This document shows positions 50,445 to 58,894 of a stretch of DNA of 64,000 nucleotides, in pieces. Numbering within the stretch: position 1 is the stretch's first letter; each line of letters starts with the position of its first letter. The translations under genes were made by a program, and so were the position numbers. The DNA comes from Maritimibacter sp. (GTDB taxonomy: Bacteria; Pseudomonadota; Alphaproteobacteria; Rhodobacterales; Rhodobacteraceae), in the NCBI GenBank assembly GCA_002695005.1, contig NZNT01000025.1, positions 62,001 through 126,000 on the forward strand, read 5' to 3'. Below the pieces are notes generated by a model. The model did no database searches and had not been told where the DNA came from. It saw only the letters and a list, made by a program, of their open reading frames with translations.

Positions 50445-50927
50445 ATGCAAGCCAGCACGCCAGCATCCGCGCCCGATCTCGCGGCGATTCAGGAAGTGAT
50501 CGACGCCCACACCCATCTCGAAGGTCCGCTCCTGCCGATTCTCCACGGCATGATGGAGGCGTTCGATCACGTCCCCGAGGACGCGGTGCAGCCCATCGCC
50601 GACACGCTCAACATCGGGCGGGCCGAGGTGCATGGCGTCATCAGTTTCTACCATGATTTCCGTACGTTGCCCGCCGGCCGCCACATCGTGAAGATTTGCC
50701 GCGCCGAAGCCTGTCAGGCGCTTGGCGCGAACAGGCTGGCGGATGCGGTGCTGGCCAAGCTGGGCACCGGCTGGCACGGTACGACGCCGAACGGCGCGGT
50801 CACGATCGAACCTGTCTATTGCCTTGGCCTCTGCGCCAACGGCCCCGCCGCGATGATCGACGACAAGGTCGTGGGCGCGCTGGACGTGGCCAAGCTCGAA
50901 AAAGTGATCGCGGAGGCGGGCGCATGA
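50445..50927 (+). CDS. fdsG: NAD-dependent formate dehydrogenase, gamma subunit (NuoE-like)
   Basis: This 160-residue [2Fe-2S] protein of the soluble FdsGBA complex passes electrons between the beta and alpha subunits. It is NuoE-like: IADTLNIGRAEVHGVISFYHDF (in pieces IADTLNIGRAEVHG, VISFYHDF), then the cluster cysteines in KICRAEACQALGA (about residue 83) and YCLGLCANGPA (about 125). The stop overlaps the fdsB start (ATGA), so the two are translationally coupled. First structural gene of the operon. Confidence 0.96.
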   Translation: MQASTPASAPDLAAIQEVIDAHTHLEGPLLPILHGMMEAFDHVPEDAVQPIADTLNIGRAEVHGVISFYHDFRTLPAGRHIVKICRAEACQALGANRLADAVLAKLGTGWHGTTPNGAVTIEPVYCLGLCANGPAAMIDDKVVGALDVAKLEKVIAEAGA

Positions 50928-52423
50928 AGATTTACCTGTCTCAAGATGCGGTGGCCCGCGCGCTCGGTGCTGACGATGTCGCCGCAGAGCTCGCCAAACA
51001 TGACGTCGAGCTGATCCGCGTTGGCTCGCGCGGGATGACGTGGCTCGAGCCGCTGGCCGAAGTCGAGATCAACGGCGTGCGCCATGCGTTCGGTCCGGTA
51101 ACGGTCGATGACGTACCGGCGCTGATCGACGGCACGCTTGCTGGCCACGGCCCCACCGAAGAAATTCCGTTCTTTGCGAACCAGACCCGTCTGACGTTTC
51201 AGCGCTGCGGCGTGATCGATCCGCTCGATCTGAACGCCTACCGCGCGCACGGGGGCCTTGTCGGACTTGAGCGTGCGCTCGGGATGGAGGGCCTTGGCGT
51301 TGTCGAGGAAGCCAAGGCGAGCGGTCTGCGCGGACGCGGCGGCGCGGGCTTTCCCACCGGCATCAAGTGGGAGACGGTGGCCAAGGCGAGTGCGGACCAG
51401 AAATACATCGTCTGCAACGCCGACGAGGGCGACTCGGGCACTTTCGCCGACCGGATGATCATGGAGGGCGACCCGTTCAGCCTGATCGAAGGGATGGCCA
51501 TCGCAGGCGTCGGGGTCGGTGCGACCAAGGGCTATGTCTACCTGCGGTCGGAATACCCGGACGCGATCCGCATCATGAACGAGGCGGTCAAGGTGGCCCG
51601 CGCACATGGCGTGCTGGGGGCGAGCCTGCTGGCTAAGGGTCCGGCGTTCGACATGGAAATCCGCGTGGGCGCCGGGGCTTATGTCTGTGGCGAGGAAACC
51701 TCGCTGTTGAACAGTCTCGAAGGCAAGCGCGGCGTGGTCCGCGCCAAGCCGCCGCTGCCCGCGCTCGAGGGGTTCCTGGGCAAGCCGACGGTGGTGAACA
51801 ACGTCATCTCGCTCGCCACCATTCCGGTTATCTTCGAGAAGGGTGCCGCGCATTATGCCGATTTCGGGCTGGGCCGGTCGAAGGGGACCATCCCGCTCCA
51901 GATCGCGGGAAACGTGAAACACGGCGGGCTCTACGAGATCGCCTTTGGCCTGCCGCTGGGTGAGATCGTGAATGACATCGCGGGCGGCACCCGTTCGGGC
52001 CGGCCGGTGAAAGCGGTGCAGGTCGGCGGACCGCTGGGCGCCTATTTCGCGCCGGGCCAGTTTGACACGCCCTTTGGGTATGAGGAATTCGACGGTGCCG
52101 GTGGCCTGATCGGTCACGCGGGGCTTACCGTGTTCGACGACACAGCCGACATGCTGGGCATGGCGCGCTTCGCGATGGAATTCTGCGCGGTCGAAAGCTG
52201 TGGCAAGTGCACCCCCTGCCGGATCGGCGCGGTGCGCGGCGTCGAGACCATCGACCGGATCGCGGCGGGCGACGAGAGCGCCAAGGAGCTGCTCACCGAT
52301 CTGTGCGAGACCATGACAGACGGGTCGCTTTGCGCGTTGGGGGGCTTCACCCCCTACCCCGTCATGTCCGCCCTCACGCTGTTCCCGGACGATTTCGCCC
52401 GGTCGAAGGAGGCGGCGGAATGA
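50924..52423 (+). CDS. fdsB: NAD-dependent formate dehydrogenase, beta subunit (NuoF-like)
   Basis: The beta subunit holds FMN, the NAD site and a [4Fe-4S] cluster. From the ATG at 50924 it has 499 residues. An N-terminal thioredoxin-like part of about 120 residues precedes the NuoF core, with SGLRGRGGAGFPTGIKW (NAD/FMN, about 133), VCNADEGDSGTFADR (about 158), GAYVCGEETSLLNSLEG (about 247), and ESCGKCTPCRIG with cluster cysteines (about 424). It starts inside the fdsG stop. Its own stop overlaps a 35-codon frame leading into the DUF4287 gene. Confidence 0.96.
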   Translation: MKIYLSQDAVARALGADDVAAELAKHDVELIRVGSRGMTWLEPLAEVEINGVRHAFGPVTVDDVPALIDGTLAGHGPTEEIPFFANQTRLTFQRCGVIDPLDLNAYRAHGGLVGLERALGMEGLGVVEEAKASGLRGRGGAGFPTGIKWETVAKASADQKYIVCNADEGDSGTFADRMIMEGDPFSLIEGMAIAGVGVGATKGYVYLRSEYPDAIRIMNEAVKVARAHGVLGASLLAKGPAFDMEIRVGAGAYVCGEETSLLNSLEGKRGVVRAKPPLPALEGFLGKPTVVNNVISLATIPVIFEKGAAHYADFGLGRSKGTIPLQIAGNVKHGGLYEIAFGLPLGEIVNDIAGGTRSGRPVKAVQVGGPLGAYFAPGQFDTPFGYEEFDGAGGLIGHAGLTVFDDTADMLGMARFAMEFCAVESCGKCTPCRIGAVRGVETIDRIAAGDESAKELLTDLCETMTDGSLCALGGFTPYPVMSALTLFPDDFARSKEAAE

Positions 52424-52527
52424 AGGTTTCGAATTTCGTCTGCGCGAAATCCGACCGGGTGGGGGGCGCTGCCCCCAACACCCCCCGGGATATTTCCGAA
52501 CCGGACAGACGGGGGCGCGGCGCATGA
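52420..52527 (+). other. 35-codon bridging ORF between fdsB and the DUF4287 gene
   Basis: An ATG overlapping the fdsB stop (ATGA) opens a frame of 35 codons whose own TGA overlaps the DUF4287 start codon (ATGA again). The peptide begins MKVSNFVCAKSDR and then reads through the GC-rich repeat. It resembles no family I know. It may exist only to keep ribosomes moving across the repeat, or be chance. Confidence 0.3.
52461..52497. repeat. GC-rich palindromic intergenic element, copy B, inside the fds operon
   Basis: GGGGGGCGCTGCCCCC followed by a CCCCCC run and GGGATATTTCC. The G-run, short loop, C-run, second C-run layout is like the element at 12874-12920, and similar elements occur between genes in other rhodobacteral genomes as I recall. 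Here it splits the operon between fdsB and DUF4287. Confidence 0.5.
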
Positions 52528-52733
52528 GCGAGAGCGTGAAGGGCCCCGCATCCTATTTCCCGTCGATCGAGGCGAAATACGGACAGCCGATCGACCACTG
52601 GCTCGGGCTGGTGGCGGGCAAGGCCGGTATGAAACATATGGAGATCGTGAGCTGGCTCAAAGCCGAGCACGGTCTTGGACATGGGCACGCGAACGCCATC
52701 GTGGCGCATGCGCTGTCAACGCAGAAAGGATGA
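52524..52733 (+). CDS. DUF4287 domain small protein within the fds operon
   Basis: The 69-residue protein has the DUF4287 pattern: an N-terminal SYFPSIEAKYGQPIDHWLGLV, then MKHMEIVSWLKAEHGLGHGHANAIVAHAL. It is soluble, alpha-helical and has no metal site. DUF4287 proteins are of unknown function. Some are found next to DUF5655 domains. Its place, 4 bp before fdsA and overlapping the bridging frame, makes co-expression with the formate dehydrogenase certain in practice, but a role in the enzyme is unproven. Confidence 0.85.
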   Translation: MSESVKGPASYFPSIEAKYGQPIDHWLGLVAGKAGMKHMEIVSWLKAEHGLGHGHANAIVAHALSTQKG

Positions 52734-52737
52734 GACC

Positions 52738-55653
52738 ATGAAGGACTTCATCATTCCCTGGAACGACGCCGATATGGGCACGCCCGCCAAGACCGGCGCG
52801 CCCGTGACGCTGACCGTGGACGGCGCCGCCGTGACCGTGCCCGAGGGCACCAGCGTCATGCGCGCGGCTTACGAGGCCGGAATCACCGTGCCCAAGCTTT
52901 GTGCAACGGATAGCGTCGAGGCCTTCGGTTCTTGCCGCCTCTGCGTGGTCGAGATCGAGGGGCGGCGCGGCACGCCCGCCTCCTGCACGACACCTGTGGT
53001 CGAGGGGATGGTGGTGCGCACCCAGTCCGCGAAGGTGCAGAAGATCCGCAAGGGGGTGATGGAGCTTTATATCTCTGACCACCCGCTCGACTGTCTGACC
53101 TGTTCGGCGAACGGCGACTGCGAGTTGCAGGACATGGCGGGGGCCGTGGGTCTGCGCGACGTGCGTTACGAGCCAGGCGAGAACCATTTCGACCCGACGG
53201 GGACCGGCGCGCTGAGCATGGCGGATGCCAAACGGCGCGAGGGCGACGGCAATTTCCGCTATATCCCCAAGGACGAGTCGAACCCGTATTTCACCTATGA
53301 TCCGTCAAAGTGCATCGTCTGTTCGCGCTGCGTGCGGGCCTGTGAAGAGGTGCAGGGCACCTTTGCGCTGACCATCGAGGGGCGCGGATTCGAAAGCCGC
53401 GTGTCGGCAGGAGGTGCGGTGGACGACTTCCTGACGTCCGATTGCGTGTCTTGCGGGGCCTGCGTGCAGGCCTGCCCGACCGCGACGTTGCAAGAGAAAA
53501 GCGTGGCCGAACTGGGAACGCCGACCCGGTCGGTCGTCACCACCTGCGCCTATTGCGGTGTGGGCTGTTCGTTCAAGGCCGAGATGAACGGCGATCAGCT
53601 TGTCCGCATGGTGCCTTACAAGAACGGCAAGGCGAACCGGGGCCATTCCTGCGTCAAGGGCCGCTTTGCCTATGGCTATGCCGAGCACAAGGATCGCATC
53701 CTGAGCCCGATGATCCGGGAGTCCATCGACGACCCGTGGCAGGAGGTGTCATGGGACGAGGCCATAGGTTTCGCCGCGAAACGTCTGAAATCATTGCAAA
53801 AAGATTACGGGCGGCGTTCGGTGGGGGTCATCACCTCTTCACGTTGCACGAATGAGGAAACTTACCTCGTCCAGAAGCTCGCGCGCGGCGTGTTCATGAA
53901 CAACAACACTGACACCTGTGCGCGCGTGTGCCACTCGCCCACCGGCTATGGTCTGGGTCAGACCTTCGGCACCTCGGCCGGGACGCAGGATTTCGACTCG
54001 GTCGAGCAGACCAACGTGGTGATCGTGATCGGGGCGAACCCGACCGATGGGCACCCGGTGTTCGCCTCGCGGCTGAAAAAGCGCCTGCGCGCCGGGGCCG
54101 AGTTGATCGTGATCGACCCGCGCCGGATCGACCTTGTCAAATCCGCGCATGTCGAAGCCGCGCATCACTTGCCCCTGCGCCCCGGCACCAACGTGGCCGT
54201 GGTGACCGCGCTGAGCCATGTGATCGTGACCGAGGGTCTCATGGATGAGGATTTCATCCGCGAGCGCTGCGACTGGAACGAGTTCCTCGAATACGCGGAT
54301 TTCGTGAGTCAGGAGCGCCATTCGCCCGAGGCCACCGAGATGCTGACGGGTGTGCCCGCCGAGACGCTGCGCGCCGCCGCCCGCACCTTTGCCCGTGGTG
54401 GCAATGGCGCGATCTACTATGGCCTCGGCGTGACCGAGCACAGCCAAGGGTCCACCACCGTCATGGGGATCGCGAACCTCGCCATGCTGACCGGCAACAT
54501 CGGGCGGCCCGGCGTGGGCGTGAACCCGCTGCGCGGTCAGAACAACGTGCAGGGGTCCTGCGACATGGGGTCGTTCCCGCATGAGCTTCCGGGCTATCGC
54601 CATGTGAAGCTGCCCGAGGTGCGCAAGACGTTCGAGGCCGCCTGGGGCGTGACCATCGACCCTGAGCCGGGCCTGCGTATCCCGAACATGCTGGACGCCG
54701 CCGTGGATGGCACCTTCAAGGGACTTTACTGTCAGGGTGAGGACATCCTGCAATCGGACCCGGATACGAAACACGTCGCTGCAGGTCTTGCCGCAATGGA
54801 ATGCGTGATCGTTCACGACCTTTTCCTGAACGAGACGGCGAACTACGCGCATGTGTTCCTGCCGGGGTCGTCCTTCCTTGAAAAGGACGGCACCTTCACC
54901 AATGCCGAGCGCCGCATCAACATGGTGCGCCGCGTGATGGCACCCAAGGCGGGCTATGCTGACTGGGAGGTGACGCAGTTGCTCGCACAGGCGATGGGCG
55001 CGGATTGGGAGTATGCCCACCCGCGGGAGATCATGGCCGAGATCGCGGCGACCACGCCGACCTTCGCGGGCGTGACCTATGAGCGGATCAACGAACTGGG
55101 ATCGATCCAGTGGCCGTGCAACGACGACGCGCCCGAGGGCACGCCGCTGATGCATGTCGACGAGTTCAAGCGCGGCAAGGGCCGGTTCATGATCACGGAA
55201 TACGTGGCGACGGACGAGAAGACCGGGCCGCGGTTCCCGCTGCTGCTGACCACCGGACGTATCCTGAGCCAATACAACGTTGGCGCGCAGACACGGCGAA
55301 CGGCGAACTCGACATGGCATGAAGAGGACGTGCTGGAGATCCATCCCCACGACGCCGAAGTGCGCGGCGTGAAGGAGGGCGACTTCGTCAAGCTGGCCTC
55401 GCGCTCGGGCGAGACGGCGCTGCGCGCGACGCTGACCGACCGGGTGTCGACCGGCGTGGTCTATACGACCTTCCACCACCCGGACACGCAGGCCAACGTC
55501 ATCACCACGGACTTTTCCGACTGGGCGACGAACTGCCCGGAATACAAGGTGACGGCGGTGCAGGTCAGCCCCTCCAACGGGCCGACCGACTGGCAGGAGC
55601 GCTACAACGCGCAGGCCGAGCAGTCGCGGCGGATCCTTCCGGCGGCGGAGTGA
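52738..55653 (+). CDS. fdsA: NAD-dependent formate dehydrogenase, alpha subunit (molybdopterin)
   Basis: This is the catalytic subunit that oxidises formate to CO2 on a bis-MGD molybdenum or tungsten centre. From the ATG at 52738 it has 971 residues. A [2Fe-2S] domain (VPKLCATDSVEAFGSCRLCVV, in pieces: VPKLCATD, FGSCRLCVV) is followed by His/Cys and 2x[4Fe-4S] segments (CIVCSRCVRACEEVQG, CVSCGACVQACPT). The catalytic domain then has CAYCGVGCSF and the metal ligand in CARVCHSPTGYG. The ligand is Cys (about residue 398), not selenocysteine. C-terminal MGD-binding motif: LLLTTGRILSQYN. Confidence 0.97.
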   Translation: MKDFIIPWNDADMGTPAKTGAPVTLTVDGAAVTVPEGTSVMRAAYEAGITVPKLCATDSVEAFGSCRLCVVEIEGRRGTPASCTTPVVEGMVVRTQSAKVQKIRKGVMELYISDHPLDCLTCSANGDCELQDMAGAVGLRDVRYEPGENHFDPTGTGALSMADAKRREGDGNFRYIPKDESNPYFTYDPSKCIVCSRCVRACEEVQGTFALTIEGRGFESRVSAGGAVDDFLTSDCVSCGACVQACPTATLQEKSVAELGTPTRSVVTTCAYCGVGCSFKAEMNGDQLVRMVPYKNGKANRGHSCVKGRFAYGYAEHKDRILSPMIRESIDDPWQEVSWDEAIGFAAKRLKSLQKDYGRRSVGVITSSRCTNEETYLVQKLARGVFMNNNTDTCARVCHSPTGYGLGQTFGTSAGTQDFDSVEQTNVVIVIGANPTDGHPVFASRLKKRLRAGAELIVIDPRRIDLVKSAHVEAAHHLPLRPGTNVAVVTALSHVIVTEGLMDEDFIRERCDWNEFLEYADFVSQERHSPEATEMLTGVPAETLRAAARTFARGGNGAIYYGLGVTEHSQGSTTVMGIANLAMLTGNIGRPGVGVNPLRGQNNVQGSCDMGSFPHELPGYRHVKLPEVRKTFEAAWGVTIDPEPGLRIPNMLDAAVDGTFKGLYCQGEDILQSDPDTKHVAAGLAAMECVIVHDLFLNETANYAHVFLPGSSFLEKDGTFTNAERRINMVRRVMAPKAGYADWEVTQLLAQAMGADWEYAHPREIMAEIAATTPTFAGVTYERINELGSIQWPCNDDAPEGTPLMHVDEFKRGKGRFMITEYVATDEKTGPRFPLLLTTGRILSQYNVGAQTRRTANSTWHEEDVLEIHPHDAEVRGVKEGDFVKLASRSGETALRATLTDRVSTGVVYTTFHHPDTQANVITTDFSDWATNCPEYKVTAVQVSPSNGPTDWQERYNAQAEQSRRILPAAE

Positions 55654-55655
55654 GC

Positions 55656-56471
55656 ATGACGGACGCGGCGAAATCCCGGCCCGGGCTGGCCGTCTCGTCC
55701 TCCGGGGCGCGGACGGTGACCCGGACCTTGCCGGAGGAGACGCCGGTGGCGATCTCGTTCGACGGGACGACGCTGGCCGTGATGATGGCCTCGCCCGCCG
55801 ATCTTGAGGACTTCGCCTATGGGTTCGCACTGACCGAGCGGGTGATCGACCGGCCCGAGGACGTCGAGACGTTCGAGATCATCCAGTTCGACGCCGGGAT
55901 CGAGGCGCGGTTTCTGCTGCGCGATGACCGATCGGAACAATTGCGCGCCCGGCAGCGCGCCCTGATGGGACCGGTGGGCTGCGGATTGTGCGGGATCGAC
56001 TCGCTTGAGGGTGCGCTGCCGGCGCTGCCTGCTGTGGATGCCGACCCGCGGTTTTCCCGCGATGAGGTCGCGCGGGCGACCGATGAGTTACGCGCGCACC
56101 AGCCGTTGCACGACCTGACCCGTGCGGTTCACGCAGCGGGCTTCATGGTGCCCGGCGAAGGGATCGTCATGGCGCGCGAGGATGTGGGGCGGCACAACGC
56201 GCTCGACAAGCTGATCGGGGCGCTGGCGCGGGCGGGGATCGACCCGGCCAGTGGCGCGATGGTCATCACCAGCCGCGTGTCGGTCGAGATGGTGCAGAAG
56301 ACGGCGCAGGCCGGATGCGCGGTGATCGTCGCGGCCTCGGCCCCCACCGCCCATGCCCTGCGCCTTGCCGACGCCGCGCAGATCACGCTCGCCGCTTTCG
56401 TGCGTGGCGAAAGTTTCGACCTCTATTCCCACCCGCACCGCATCCAGACGGGAGCTTCCGATGTCGCCTGA
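55656..56471 (+). CDS. fdhD: Formate dehydrogenase accessory sulfurtransferase FdhD (FdsC)
   Basis: FdhD hands sulfur to the molybdenum cofactor before it enters FdsA. From the ATG at 55656 the 271-residue protein has DLEDFAYGFALTERV (about residue 47), the active-site segment GCGLCGIDSLEGAL (Cys pair, about 109), and EDVGRHNALDKLIGA (about 173). A GTG at 55650 that overlaps the fdsA stop is an alternative start, but GGAG at 55647-55650 fits the ATG better. It overlaps fdsD by 11 bp. Confidence 0.95.
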   Translation: MTDAAKSRPGLAVSSSGARTVTRTLPEETPVAISFDGTTLAVMMASPADLEDFAYGFALTERVIDRPEDVETFEIIQFDAGIEARFLLRDDRSEQLRARQRALMGPVGCGLCGIDSLEGALPALPAVDADPRFSRDEVARATDELRAHQPLHDLTRAVHAAGFMVPGEGIVMAREDVGRHNALDKLIGALARAGIDPASGAMVITSRVSVEMVQKTAQAGCAVIVAASAPTAHALRLADAAQITLAAFVRGESFDLYSHPHRIQTGASDVA

Positions 56472-56679
56472 GAAAATGGTCACGATGGCCAACCAGATCG
56501 CCACCTTCTTCATGACCCAGCCGGGCGAGGATCAAGCGTCGCGGGTTGCCGATCACATCAACGACTTCTGGGAGCCCCGGATGCGCCGCCAGTTGCTCGA
56601 CTATGTGGCGGCGGGCGGAGAGGGCTTGTCGCCGCTATTGATCGAGGCGACGAAAGAGGTGCGCGAACCGGCGCAGTAA
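56461..56679 (+). CDS. fdsD: Formate dehydrogenase delta subunit
   Basis: This 72-residue cytoplasmic protein is found at the end of fds operons and is needed for assembly or stability of the complex. The start at 56461 (MSPEKMVTMANQIATFF) overlaps the fdhD stop. VADHINDFWEPRMRRQLLDYV is the family core. Last gene of the operon, which as a whole reads fdsG, fdsB, (DUF4287), fdsA, fdhD, fdsD. Confidence 0.93.
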   Translation: MSPEKMVTMANQIATFFMTQPGEDQASRVADHINDFWEPRMRRQLLDYVAAGGEGLSPLLIEATKEVREPAQ

Positions 56680-56737
56680 GCGTTGCGCGTTCCCCCGACG
56701 TGGGCGAGGGTTGAGCGACCCTGATCGGAGCCGCTCG

Positions 56738-57634
56738 ATGACTGAACCCGTTTTTCATCCCGATTTCGGCAAGACCGACCGCATCCAGCGGCAGGCTGTC
56801 TCGCCGCGTAGCCTTGGCCCACTGAGGTTCCTGATGAAGCTGGGCGGATGGCTTAGCGGGCGCGGGGTGGAGAAGGCCGTCAGCGCAACGGGCCAGAAGA
56901 TCTGGGTGTTTCGCCCCGAGGCTGCAGGGCCGCATCCTGCGATATTGTGGATACACGGGGGCGGGCTGATCTTCGGTCATCCGCTGATCGAGAAGCCCTT
57001 TGCCCGCGACGTGGCGCGGGAGCTGGGCGCGGTCGTCGCCTGTCCGTTCTATCGTTTGGCGCCCGAAGACCCCTACCCTGCCGGTCTGGAGGACGTTTAT
57101 GCTGCGCTCCAATGGCTCGCGGCGCAGCCGGGCGTGGACCCGACGCGCATCGCAGTCGGAGGGGACAGCGCGGGGGGCGGTCTGGCGGCGGCGCTTACGA
57201 TCCTTGCGCGGGAGCGGGGCGGGCCGGCGATCCGGTTTCAGCTTCTCCATGAGCCCATGCTGGACGAGGCCACGCGCCGCGCCGCCGCGCCGGACCCGGA
57301 GACGCTGCGCCTGTGGACGCCGGAGATCAACACATGGGCCTGGGACGGATACCTGCAGGACGTGCGCGGGCCGGTGCCTGAAACCGCCTCGCCGTCGCGG
57401 ATCGAAGACCCGGCCGGATTGCCCGCCGCCTGGGTCGGGGTCGGCACACGGGATCTGTTTCACGCCGAGGCGCGCGACTATGCCGACAGGCTCTCTGCGG
57501 CCGGTGTGCCCGTCACGTTCCACGACGTGCCAGGCGGGTTTCACGGCTTCGCTCAGGTGCGCAAGGACGCGGCGGTCTCTCGCGCGTATGTGGCGCGGAT
57601 GAAGGCCGCGTTGGCGGATGCGTTCAAACGCTGA
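56738..57634 (+). CDS. Alpha/beta hydrolase of the hormone-sensitive-lipase group
   Basis: The 298-residue esterase has the oxyanion motif WIHGGGLIFG (about residue 72) and the nucleophile GGDSAGGGLAAAL (Ser about 144). The catalytic Asp lies near GVGTRDLFHAEA, and the His in GGFHGFAQ (about 271). This pattern marks the HSL (type IV) esterase family, which hydrolyses short-chain esters. The ATG at 56738 follows ATCGGAG. It lies 58 bp after fdsD but is probably a separate function. The 3' end overlaps the convergent Rrf2 gene by 11 bp. Confidence 0.9.
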   Translation: MTEPVFHPDFGKTDRIQRQAVSPRSLGPLRFLMKLGGWLSGRGVEKAVSATGQKIWVFRPEAAGPHPAILWIHGGGLIFGHPLIEKPFARDVARELGAVVACPFYRLAPEDPYPAGLEDVYAALQWLAAQPGVDPTRIAVGGDSAGGGLAAALTILARERGGPAIRFQLLHEPMLDEATRRAAAPDPETLRLWTPEINTWAWDGYLQDVRGPVPETASPSRIEDPAGLPAAWVGVGTRDLFHAEARDYADRLSAAGVPVTFHDVPGGFHGFAQVRKDAAVSRAYVARMKAALADAFKR

Positions 57635-58049
57635 AACCCGGTGCTGTCCGGTCACGCAGATCGGCCACCGTCACCTCTGACAGCTCCTGCCGGAACCGGG
57701 CGCGGGCAGCGTCGAGCGCGGAACTGAGCGCGGCGTTGGCCGCCTGTTCCAACTGGCAGCCCGGCGCATCCTCCGACCGACCGACGGCGAAGAGGGACGG
57801 CTCGCCCAGCGCGTCATAAAGCGCGAGGAGCGTGATCTGGTCGAGCGGCCGGGCCAGCGTCCAGCCGCCACCGTGCCCTTTGACCGAGGCCACGAACCCG
57901 GCCTCACGCAGCCCGCCCATCGTGCGGCGCACGACGGCGGCGTTGGTGTTCAGCATCATTCCGATCTGCTCGGACGTGGCCGGGCCGTCCAGATCCTGAA
58001 GGTGGAGGAGCGCGTGGAGGACGCGGGAGAGGCGGTTGTCTGTGCGCAT
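57624..58049 (-). CDS. Rrf2-family transcriptional regulator
   Basis: The 141-residue winged-helix regulator has SRVLHALLHLQDLDGPATSEQI, the recognition region NTNAAVVRRTMGGLREAGFV and the wing KGHGGGWTLARPL. Fe-S members such as IscR or NsrR have three Cys in the effector part; here only one (APGCQLEQA, about residue 97) is present, so no cluster of that type is expected and a thiol-redox signal is more likely. It is divergent from a methyltransferase across a region with three CATGATA repeats. Confidence 0.9.
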   Translation of the reverse strand: MRTDNRLSRVLHALLHLQDLDGPATSEQIGMMLNTNAAVVRRTMGGLREAGFVASVKGHGGGWTLARPLDQITLLALYDALGEPSLFAVGRSEDAPGCQLEQAANAALSSALDAARARFRQELSEVTVADLRDRTAPGFSV

Positions 58050-58087
58050 GGCCTCAATCTAATCGCGGACCTTACGAAACAAAAGAG

Positions 58088-58140
58088 GTTACATGATATT
58101 GACTCCGGCAATTCATGATACATATGATGTTACATGATAT
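58088..58140 (+). promoter_or_regulatory. Promoter of the methyltransferase gene with repeated operator words
   Basis: TTGACT (58099-58104) and TATGAT (58123-58128) spaced by 18 bp form a near-consensus promoter. GTTACATGATAT occurs at 58088-58099 and again at 58129-58140, and a third CATGATA at 58114-58120. The words flank the -35 and -10 boxes, so the divergent Rrf2 protein probably binds here. Confidence 0.65.
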
Positions 58141-58153
58141 GAAGGAGACGAAG

Positions 58154-58786
58154 ATGCCCGACACGCAAGACCTCAGGACGTTCTGGGAAAACAGATACGC
58201 CACCATGACCACGCCGACGAATGGCGACCCCACAGGTGTTCTGAAACGTCATTCCGACGGCCGGTCACCAGGCCGCGCGCTCGACATCGGCTGTGCGCGG
58301 GGTGACGATGCCTTGTGGCTGGCAGGCTTGGGATGGCGCGTGACCGGCGTGGACGTCTCGCAGACCGCGTTGGACATCGCACAAGGTCGCGCGGAGGCGG
58401 CGGGCCTTGCGGACCGGGTCACGTTCGAACGCCACACCATGCCGGAGAGCTTCCCAACCGGCTCCTTCGACCTCGTCTCCGTTGTCTTCTTTCACAGCCC
58501 GATGGCGTTCGACCGCGCCCGCGTGCTGGAACTCGCCGCCCGGGCAACGGCTCCGGGCGGGCTTCTGATCGTCGCAGGTCACAACACGGCACCCAGTTGG
58601 CGCCAGCCTGAGAGCCATGACCACCCGGCCTTTCCGACGCCGGAAGAGGACCGGGCCGCCGTCGCGCGGGCGGGGCAGGACTGGCGCGACATCGAGGTGG
58701 GCCTGTCCAAGCGCGAGGTGACCGGGCCGGAAGGCCAGCGCGACATCGCGGCCGACAGCCATGTCATTCTCGAACGGATGAAATGA
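58154..58786 (+). CDS. Class I SAM-dependent methyltransferase
   Basis: The 210-residue protein has the Rossmann-type SAM site RALDIGCARGDDALWLAGLGW (in pieces RALDIGCARGDD, ALWLAGLGW) at about residue 40, acidic VTGVDVSQTALDIA (about 62), and a later VSVVFFHSPM plus APGGLLIVAGHN. The start follows AAGGAGACGAAG. It resembles small-molecule (TehB/thiopurine-type) methyltransferases. The substrate is unknown. Its promoter carries the repeated words that the divergent Rrf2 regulator probably reads. Confidence 0.9.
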   Translation: MPDTQDLRTFWENRYATMTTPTNGDPTGVLKRHSDGRSPGRALDIGCARGDDALWLAGLGWRVTGVDVSQTALDIAQGRAEAAGLADRVTFERHTMPESFPTGSFDLVSVVFFHSPMAFDRARVLELAARATAPGGLLIVAGHNTAPSWRQPESHDHPAFPTPEEDRAAVARAGQDWRDIEVGLSKREVTGPEGQRDIAADSHVILERMK

Positions 58787-58894
58787 CGTATTCATCACGT
58801 CGCCTGACAGGGCCGTTATCCCCATGATCCTGCCGTCCTGACCCCTCGTAATGGAATGCATACGGACGACAGACATACATGGAGGTTACCTGTC

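Noticed and set aside
53917-53931. Possible selenocysteine codon in fdsA
   Set aside because: The metal-ligand position is an ordinary TGC cysteine codon and there is no in-frame TGA.
53839-55830. 663-codon minus-strand frame opposite fdsA
   Set aside because: Antisense shadow of the formate dehydrogenase alpha subunit.
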